NCBI GenBank assembly: GCA_947176615.1
Contig: CAMWRO010000066.1
Location: forward strand, 1 to 11,355
Reading direction: 5' to 3'
Source of the DNA: an uncultured Porphyromonadaceae bacterium
GTDB lineage: Bacteria; Bacteroidota; Bacteroidia; Bacteroidales; Muribaculaceae
DNA length: 11,355 nucleotides
In this document: in pieces, positions 6,547-11,355 of the stretch
How the letters are laid out: every line of letters begins with the position of its first letter
Position numbering within the stretch: the stretch's first letter is position 1
Notes under the pieces: model-generated
What the model saw: only the letters and a program-made list of their open reading frames with translations
The model's database searches: none
What the model was told of the DNA's origin: nothing
Position numbers and translations under genes: made by a program

Positions 6547-8826
6547 CTATTTCTTTTTGTTGGCAAGAACGGCGGCGTCAATGACGGCGATTGTGGTCAG
6601 GTTGATGATGTCGCGCACGGGAGCGTCGAAGGCGATGAAGTGAATCGGCTTGTTCAATCCCATCTGAATCGGGCCAATGGCCTCGCCGAGACCCATCTCA
6701 AGCATCAGACGATAGGCGCTGTTGGCGGCACTGAGGTTAGGGAACACAAGGGTGTTGACCTCGCGACCGCGCAGACGGGTAAAGTCGTAGGCTTCGTCAC
6801 GCAGCTTGCTGTTGAGCGCATAGTTTACCTGCATCTCTCCGTCGATGGGAAGATCGGGATACATTTCCTGCATGCGGGCGACGACATTGTGGACCTTGGT
6901 ACACTCGCGCTCGTGGTTAGACCCGAAGTTGCTGTAAGAAACCATCGCCATGACCGGCTCGTGATTGAAGAACTCGACAGCCTTGCGCGACAGTCGGGTG
7001 ACATCAAGCAGGGTTTCTTCGTCGGCATTGCCGTTAATCATCGTGTCAGCAAGGAAATAGGTGCCACGCTTTGTCTCGATGACATGCATGGTGGCGAAAT
7101 GGGCAAATCCGGGCTGGATTCCGACAACCTGACGGGCGATTTCGCCGGTGTGATGGTTGGCGGAACGGGCTCCTGTTATAAACGCGTCGGCATCACCCAT
7201 CTCGACCATCATCATACCGAAATAGTTGCGGTCAAACATTTTTTCGAGCGCGTCGGCATAGGTCAGTCCGTCACGCTGCCGCTTGCAGGCAAGCGCACGG
7301 GCATAACGGTCACGACGGTCGGCCTCGCGGTCGTGGCGCAGGTTGACAATCTCGATACCGCTGATGTCGATGTTCAGGCGCGCGGCGCGTTTCTGAATCA
7401 TCTCCTCGTTGCCGAGCAGAATCGGGATAGCGATACCGTCGGCAGCCACGATTGCGGCGGCACTGAGCATATTGTCGGTATTGGCCTCGGCAAACACGAC
7501 ACGCTTGGGATTGGAGCGGGCCGCGTCGGCAAAGCGGCGCATCAGTTTCTTGTCATAGCCTTTCAGGCGGCGCAGTTTCTCGTCATACTGTTCCCAGTCA
7601 GTGATGGGACGACGGGCCACCCCGCTGTCCATCGCGCCACGGGCCACGGCGGGAGCCACGGCGGTCAAGAGTCGCGGGTCGAGGGGGGTGGGAAGAATGT
7701 ATTCGCGGCCAAACTTGAGGTTGACCTTGTTGTAGGCGGCATTTACGACGGGGGGAACAGGCTGTTTTGCCAGCTCGGCGATAGCCTTGACCGCGTAGAT
7801 TTTCATTGTCTCGTTGATGACCGATGCTCCGCAGTCGAGCGCGCCACGGAAGATATAGGGGAATCCGAGGACGTTGTTAATCTGATTGGGATAGTCGCTG
7901 CGACCTGTTGCAAAAATGAGGTCGGGACGCGATGCGACAGCCTTTTCATAGGAAATCTCGGGTTCGGGATTGGCAAGCGCGAAAACGATGGGTTTGGGAG
8001 CCATCGACTGAACCATCTCGGTTGTGACGACATCCTTTACCGAAAGGCCCAAGAACACATCGGCATCAACCATAGCCTCGGCCAAAGTAGTGATGGGGCG
8101 CGAGGTGGCAAATTCGGCTTTCTGAGAATTAAGATTGGGACGCGAGGTCGATATAACCCCTTTGCTGTCACACATCACGACATTTTCACGACGCACTCCG
8201 AGCGCGATATACAGGCGTGTGCAGGAAACGGCGGCCGCACCGGCGCCATTGACCACAAGACGTATATCTTCAATCTTCTTCCCCTGAATCTCAAGCGCGT
8301 TAAGCAGGCCGGCTGCCGAGATGATGGCTGTGCCGTGCTGGTCGTCGTGCATCACGGGGATGTCACATTCCTCTTTCAGGCGACGCTCGATTTCAAAACA
8401 TTCGGGGGCCTTGATGTCTTCAAGGTTTATGCCGCCGAAGGTAGGCGAGATTGCCTTGACAATCGAGATGAATTTGTCGGGGTCTTTCTCGTTGACCTCG
8501 ATGTCGAAACAATCGAGGCCGGCAAATATCTTGAACAGCAGCGCCTTTCCTTCCATCACAGGCTTTCCGGCAAGCGCGCCGATGTCGCCGAGACCAAGAA
8601 CAGCGGTACCGTTGGAAATGACCGCTACAAGATTACCTTTGTCAGTATATTCGTAGGCATCCTCGGGTTTCTGCTCGATTTCAAGACACGGATACGCCAC
8701 GCCGGGGGAATAGGCCAGCGCGAGATCGTTTTGAGTTGAATAGGGTTTAGTGGGGATGACTTCGATTTTTCCGGGCCGCGGATTGCGATGGTAATCGAGA
8801 GCCATTTCTTTTGTTACTTTTGCCAT
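6547..8826 (-). CDS. maeB: NAD(P)-dependent malic enzyme with phosphotransacetylase-like C-terminal domain
   Basis: Oxidatively decarboxylates malate to pyruvate, giving NAD(P)H, in the cytosol. The 759-residue length is typical of MaeB fusions. The malic enzyme part (about 1-425) has LAYSPGVA (37-44, catalytic Tyr39), GKALLFKIFAGLD (93-105, with Lys94 as the likely catalytic Lys), EDIKAPE (136-142) and HDDQHGTA (160-167) with acidic metal ligands, GAGAAAVSC (194-202) as the Rossmann nucleotide loop, and ANPEPEI (285-291). The PTA-like part (about 430-755) includes FAEANTDNM (445-453) and MTGARSANHHT-type sequence near 551-560; in studied MaeB proteins this domain is regulatory and responds to acetyl-CoA rather than acting as an acetyltransferase. 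Cofactor choice cannot be settled here. ATG at 8826 follows a promoter motif closely; the gene has hairpins on both sides and appears to be monocistronic. Confidence 0.96.
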   Translation of the reverse strand: MAKVTKEMALDYHRNPRPGKIEVIPTKPYSTQNDLALAYSPGVAYPCLEIEQKPEDAYEYTDKGNLVAVISNGTAVLGLGDIGALAGKPVMEGKALLFKIFAGLDCFDIEVNEKDPDKFISIVKAISPTFGGINLEDIKAPECFEIERRLKEECDIPVMHDDQHGTAIISAAGLLNALEIQGKKIEDIRLVVNGAGAAAVSCTRLYIALGVRRENVVMCDSKGVISTSRPNLNSQKAEFATSRPITTLAEAMVDADVFLGLSVKDVVTTEMVQSMAPKPIVFALANPEPEISYEKAVASRPDLIFATGRSDYPNQINNVLGFPYIFRGALDCGASVINETMKIYAVKAIAELAKQPVPPVVNAAYNKVNLKFGREYILPTPLDPRLLTAVAPAVARGAMDSGVARRPITDWEQYDEKLRRLKGYDKKLMRRFADAARSNPKRVVFAEANTDNMLSAAAIVAADGIAIPILLGNEEMIQKRAARLNIDISGIEIVNLRHDREADRRDRYARALACKRQRDGLTYADALEKMFDRNYFGMMMVEMGDADAFITGARSANHHTGEIARQVVGIQPGFAHFATMHVIETKRGTYFLADTMINGNADEETLLDVTRLSRKAVEFFNHEPVMAMVSYSNFGSNHERECTKVHNVVARMQEMYPDLPIDGEMQVNYALNSKLRDEAYDFTRLRGREVNTLVFPNLSAANSAYRLMLEMGLGEAIGPIQMGLNKPIHFIAFDAPVRDIINLTTIAVIDAAVLANKKK

Positions 8827-8845
8827 AGGTTACGAAATTTTGCTA

Positions 8846-8853
8846 CAAAGTTA
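8846..8853 (-). promoter_or_regulatory. Candidate -7 element for maeB
   Basis: On the minus strand TAACTTTG matches TAnnTTTG exactly and ends 19 nt before the maeB ATG, predicting a short leader of about 12-15 nt. No TTTG is found 19-21 nt upstream, where the sequence is A-rich instead. The AT-rich stretch 8854-8900 would suit an upstream promoter region. Position relative to the gene makes it more credible than a chance match. Confidence 0.5.
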
Positions 8854-8921
8854 ACGCTATTTCCTATGGATTGTTTTTTAAATAATATTAAAATTTAACG
8901 TTGTGTCACTGATTGTTCAGG

Positions 8922-8978
8922 CTAACAGTTTACGCGCCCCCTGACGCTCGAAACGTCAAGGGGCGCGTAAACTGTTAG
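8922..8978 (-). terminator. Long 25-bp hairpin between carB and maeB
   Basis: Arms 8922-8946 and 8954-8978 pair over 25 positions around a 7-nt loop, with a GC-rich centre. The only non-Watson-Crick pair (8941/8959) is C-A on the plus strand but G-U in minus-strand RNA, so the full stem forms in the carB transcript. It begins 25 nt after the carB stop. There is no U-run after it in the carB direction, so it could be a terminator of unusual form, an RNA 3'-end stabiliser or a processing site. It also lies about 70 nt upstream of the maeB -7 element. Confidence 0.7.
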
Positions 8979-8990
8979 TGATTCAATATC

Positions 8991-9013
8991 TTAATACTCG
9001 ATTTTAATACTCG
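8991..9013. repeat. 10-bp tandem direct repeat across the carB stop codon
   Basis: TTAATACTCG occurs at 8991-9000 and again at 9004-9013, separated by ATT. On the minus strand the upstream copy encodes the last two carB residues, Glu-Tyr, and the TAA stop; the other lies in the 3' untranslated region. This looks like a small slippage duplication. It does not alter the reading frame. Confidence 0.8.
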
Positions 9014-11355
9014 TCCCACGACTTGATTTCGATGCTGTCGAGCGGGTGGGAAGTGAAGGCTTCGATGTAGGCCGAGGCGAGACGGGCGTTGGTCAGCAGC
9101 GGTACATTGAGGTCAATTGCCGCACGACGGATTTTGTAGCCGTTGGTCAGCTCGGTGGGGGTATAGTTCTTGGGGATGTTGACCACGAAGTCGATTTCCT
9201 TGTCATGGAGCAGCTGGAGAGCCTGCGGGTGCATGTCGGGCTGCGAGGGCCAGTAGACGCGCACGGCGGGGATGCCGTTGTCGTTGAGGAACGCGTGGGT
9301 TCCGCCGGTGGCGTAGATTTTGTAACCCTTGTTGTTCAACTCGTGGGCGGCGTCGAGCATCGCGGCCTTGGACTTGGGTCCGCCTGTCGAGAGGAGTACG
9401 CTCTTGCGCGGAACGCGCTGTCCGACCGAAATCATTGCTTTCATAAGGGCCTCGGATGTGTCGTTGCCGATACATCCCACCTCGCCTGTCGATGACATGT
9501 CGACACCCAGCACCGGGTCGGCTCCCTGAAGACGCGAGAAGCTGAACTGCGAGGCTTTGATGCCTACATAGTCGAGGTCAAACGCGCTCTTGTTGGGTTT
9601 CTCGACATCGAGACCGAGCATCACCTGAGTGGCAAGGTCGATAAAGTTGATTTTAAGCACCTTGGAGACAAAGGGGAAACTGCGCGAGGCGCGGAGGTTA
9701 CACTCGATGACCTTGATGTCGTTGTTCTTGGCAAGGAACTGGATATTGAACGGACCCGAGATTTCGAGGGCCTTGGCAATCTGACGGGAAATCTTGCGGA
9801 TGCGGCGCATTGTCTCGACATAGAGTTTCTGGGGCGGGAAACAGATGGTCGCGTCACCCGAGTGAACACCGGCATACTCGATGTGTTCCGAAATGGCGTA
9901 GGCGACAATCTCGCCGTTCTTGGCCACGGCATCCATCTCGATTTCCTTGGCCGACGAGATGAACTGCGACACCACGACGGGATGTTTCTTGGAGACATTG
10001 GCGGCAAGACGAAGGAAACGGTGAAGTTCCTCGTCGTTGTGACACACGTTCATGGCCGCGCCCGAGAGCACATAGCTGGGACGGACGAGAACTGGGTAGC
10101 CGACCTCCTCGATAAATGAGTTGATGTCACCGATTGATGTCAGCTCGCGCCAGCGGGGCTGGTCGACGCCGAGACGGTCGAGCATGGCCGAGAACTTGTT
10201 GCGGTCTTCGGCATTGTCGATGCTCTTGGCTGTGGTGCCGAGAATGTTGACTCCCTGCCCGTCAAGACGTGTGGCGAGGTTGTTGGGAATCTGACCGCCC
10301 ACCGAGAGGATGGTTCCGTGAGGCTGCTCAAGATCGAGGATGTCCATGACGCGCTCAAATGTCAGCTCGTCGAAATAGAGACGGTCACACATGTCATAGT
10401 CAGTCGACACGGTCTCGGGGTTATAGTTGATCATCACCGAGCGCCAGCCGTTTTTCTTGACGGTCATGAGGGCGTTGACCGAGCACCAGTCAAACTCGAC
10501 CGAGCTGCCGATGCGGTAGGCACCCGAGCCGAGAACCACTATCGAGCGGTGGTCGTGCAGGTAGTTGACATCGTTCTGCGCCCCGTTGTAGGTGAGATAC
10601 AGGTAGTTGGTCTGCGCGGGATATTCGGCGGCAAGGGTGTCGATCTGTTTCACGACGGGGAGGATTCCCATCTCCTTGCGCAGGGCGCGCACCTTGAGGT
10701 TGGCGTCCTCGGCATCGTCCATATTCTCTTTCAGCACCTCGCGGGCAACCTGAAAGTCACTGAATCCCTGTTCCTTGGCCTGACGCAGCAGCGCGGCGGG
10801 AACCTTGTCGAGCGAGTCAAACTCTCTCAGCTCGCCGGCAGTGTTGAAAATGTTCTGCAGCTTGTAGAGGAACCAGCGGTCAATCTTGGTCAGCTCGTGG
10901 ATGCGCTCGACGCTGTAACCTTTCTGCAGCGCGGCGGCGATGACAAAGATGCGCTTGTCAGTAGGCTCGCTCAGGGCGTGGTCGATATTGTCAATCTTGA
11001 TTTCGTGGTTGCCGACAAAGCCGTGCATCCCCTGCCCTATCATGCGGAGACCTTTCTGGATGACCTCCTCGAATGTGCGGCCGATAGCCATCACCTCGCC
11101 GACCGATTTCATCGACGAGCCGATTTCGCGACGCACACCGTGGAACTTGCCGAGGTCCCAGCGGGGAATCTTGCAGACGATATAGTCGAGGGCGGGCTCG
11201 AAGAAGGCCGAAGTCTCTTTGGTAACCGAGTTTTTCAGGTCAAAGAGGCCGTAGCCGAGGCCGAGCTTCGCGGCAACGAATGCCAGCGGGTAGCCGGTTG
11301 CCTTGGAGGCGAGGGCCGACGAGCGGCTGAGGCGGGCGTTGACCTCGATGACGCG
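9004..11355 (-). CDS. carB: Carbamoyl-phosphate synthase large subunit, N-terminus missing
   Basis: Makes carbamoyl phosphate from bicarbonate, ATP and ammonia delivered by the CarA glutaminase, for pyrimidine and arginine synthesis. The frame is open to the right edge, giving 783 residues; against the roughly 1070-residue family norm about 290 are outside. The apparent GTG start at 11136 is an internal Val codon. The fragment opens with the end of the first ATP-grasp domain (EVNARLSRSSALASKATG, residues 4-21, holding the Glu and Asn metal ligands), then the oligomerisation domain, the second ATP-grasp domain from about 270 (GSGAYRIGSSVEFDWC; NYNPETVSTDYDMCDR; RPSYVLSGAAM at 425-435; IECNLRASRSFPF) and a C-terminal MGS-like regulatory domain from about 640 with YATGGTHAFL. 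Several blocks resemble eukaryotic CAD/CPS enzymes as I recall them. It ends 177 nt before maeB, with a hairpin between. Confidence 0.97.
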   Translation of the reverse strand, partial: RVIEVNARLSRSSALASKATGYPLAFVAAKLGLGYGLFDLKNSVTKETSAFFEPALDYIVCKIPRWDLGKFHGVRREIGSSMKSVGEVMAIGRTFEEVIQKGLRMIGQGMHGFVGNHEIKIDNIDHALSEPTDKRIFVIAAALQKGYSVERIHELTKIDRWFLYKLQNIFNTAGELREFDSLDKVPAALLRQAKEQGFSDFQVAREVLKENMDDAEDANLKVRALRKEMGILPVVKQIDTLAAEYPAQTNYLYLTYNGAQNDVNYLHDHRSIVVLGSGAYRIGSSVEFDWCSVNALMTVKKNGWRSVMINYNPETVSTDYDMCDRLYFDELTFERVMDILDLEQPHGTILSVGGQIPNNLATRLDGQGVNILGTTAKSIDNAEDRNKFSAMLDRLGVDQPRWRELTSIGDINSFIEEVGYPVLVRPSYVLSGAAMNVCHNDEELHRFLRLAANVSKKHPVVVSQFISSAKEIEMDAVAKNGEIVAYAISEHIEYAGVHSGDATICFPPQKLYVETMRRIRKISRQIAKALEISGPFNIQFLAKNNDIKVIECNLRASRSFPFVSKVLKINFIDLATQVMLGLDVEKPNKSAFDLDYVGIKASQFSFSRLQGADPVLGVDMSSTGEVGCIGNDTSEALMKAMISVGQRVPRKSVLLSTGGPKSKAAMLDAAHELNNKGYKIYATGGTHAFLNDNGIPAVRVYWPSQPDMHPQALQLLHDKEIDFVVNIPKNYTPTELTNGYKIRRAAIDLNVPLLTNARLASAYIEAFTSHPLDSIEIKSWDEY

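Noticed and set aside
6640..8739. A 699-residue plus-strand open frame opposite maeB as a real gene
   Set aside because: It is codon-aligned antisense to an intact, motif-complete malic enzyme, and its translation shows no recognisable domain. Openness is explained by missing TTA, CTA and TCA codons in maeB.
11134..11136. GTG as the start codon of carB
   Set aside because: The frame continues open to the window edge and encodes conserved CarB sequence upstream of it.
1..11355. CRISPR arrays, insertion sequences, phage genes, defence systems, tRNA or rRNA genes
   Set aside because: No spaced direct repeats, transposase or integrase motifs, or recognisable tRNA/rRNA sequences were seen; nearly all bases are accounted for by core metabolic genes.

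Overview
The window looks like ordinary chromosome from a member of the Bacteroidales (Bacteroidota). I base this on three things: the gene set (fabH-era; a fused gamma-alpha 2-oxoacid:ferredoxin oxidoreductase with a separate beta subunit; a malic enzyme-phosphotransacetylase fusion), leaders that mostly lack a Shine-Dalgarno sequence, and several matches to the Bacteroidota -7 promoter motif TAnnTTTG. Moderate-GC coding sequence would fit a gut lineage such as Muribaculaceae, but that family-level guess is weak.

Layout. Plus strand, 1-1220: the C-terminal end of fabH (fatty acid initiation), then era (30S ribosome assembly GTPase). A 20-bp perfect hairpin at 1237-1281, with A/T tracts on both sides, separates era from everything to its right, which is on the minus strand. 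Reading the minus strand in its own direction: carB (large subunit of carbamoyl-phosphate synthase, start outside the window), a long hairpin, maeB (malic enzyme with a PTA-like tail), another hairpin, then a compact run of glycosyltransferase, pyrC (dihydroorotase), korA and korB. In that run the glycosyltransferase/pyrC and korA/korB junctions overlap by ATGA, and pyrC and korA are 38 nt apart, so the four genes probably form one transcript from a promoter at about 6340-6371.

How the genes fit together. CarB and PyrC both serve de novo pyrimidine synthesis, but they lie in different transcription units. KorAB and MaeB link 2-oxoacid, ferredoxin and NAD(P)H metabolism around the branched TCA pathway of anaerobic Bacteroidales. 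FabH and Era are growth housekeeping genes. There are no rRNA or tRNA genes, mobile elements, CRISPR arrays, phage genes or defence genes, and no gene-free stretch over 300 bases.

I found no convincing undescribed system. The points most worth a second look are small-scale: a 25-bp hairpin after carB that pairs fully only in the carB-sense RNA, a possible leaderless promoter for the glycosyltransferase operon, a promoter motif lying inside the hairpin between fabH and era, and a CarB that reads more like the eukaryotic CAD/CPS type than the E. coli type.
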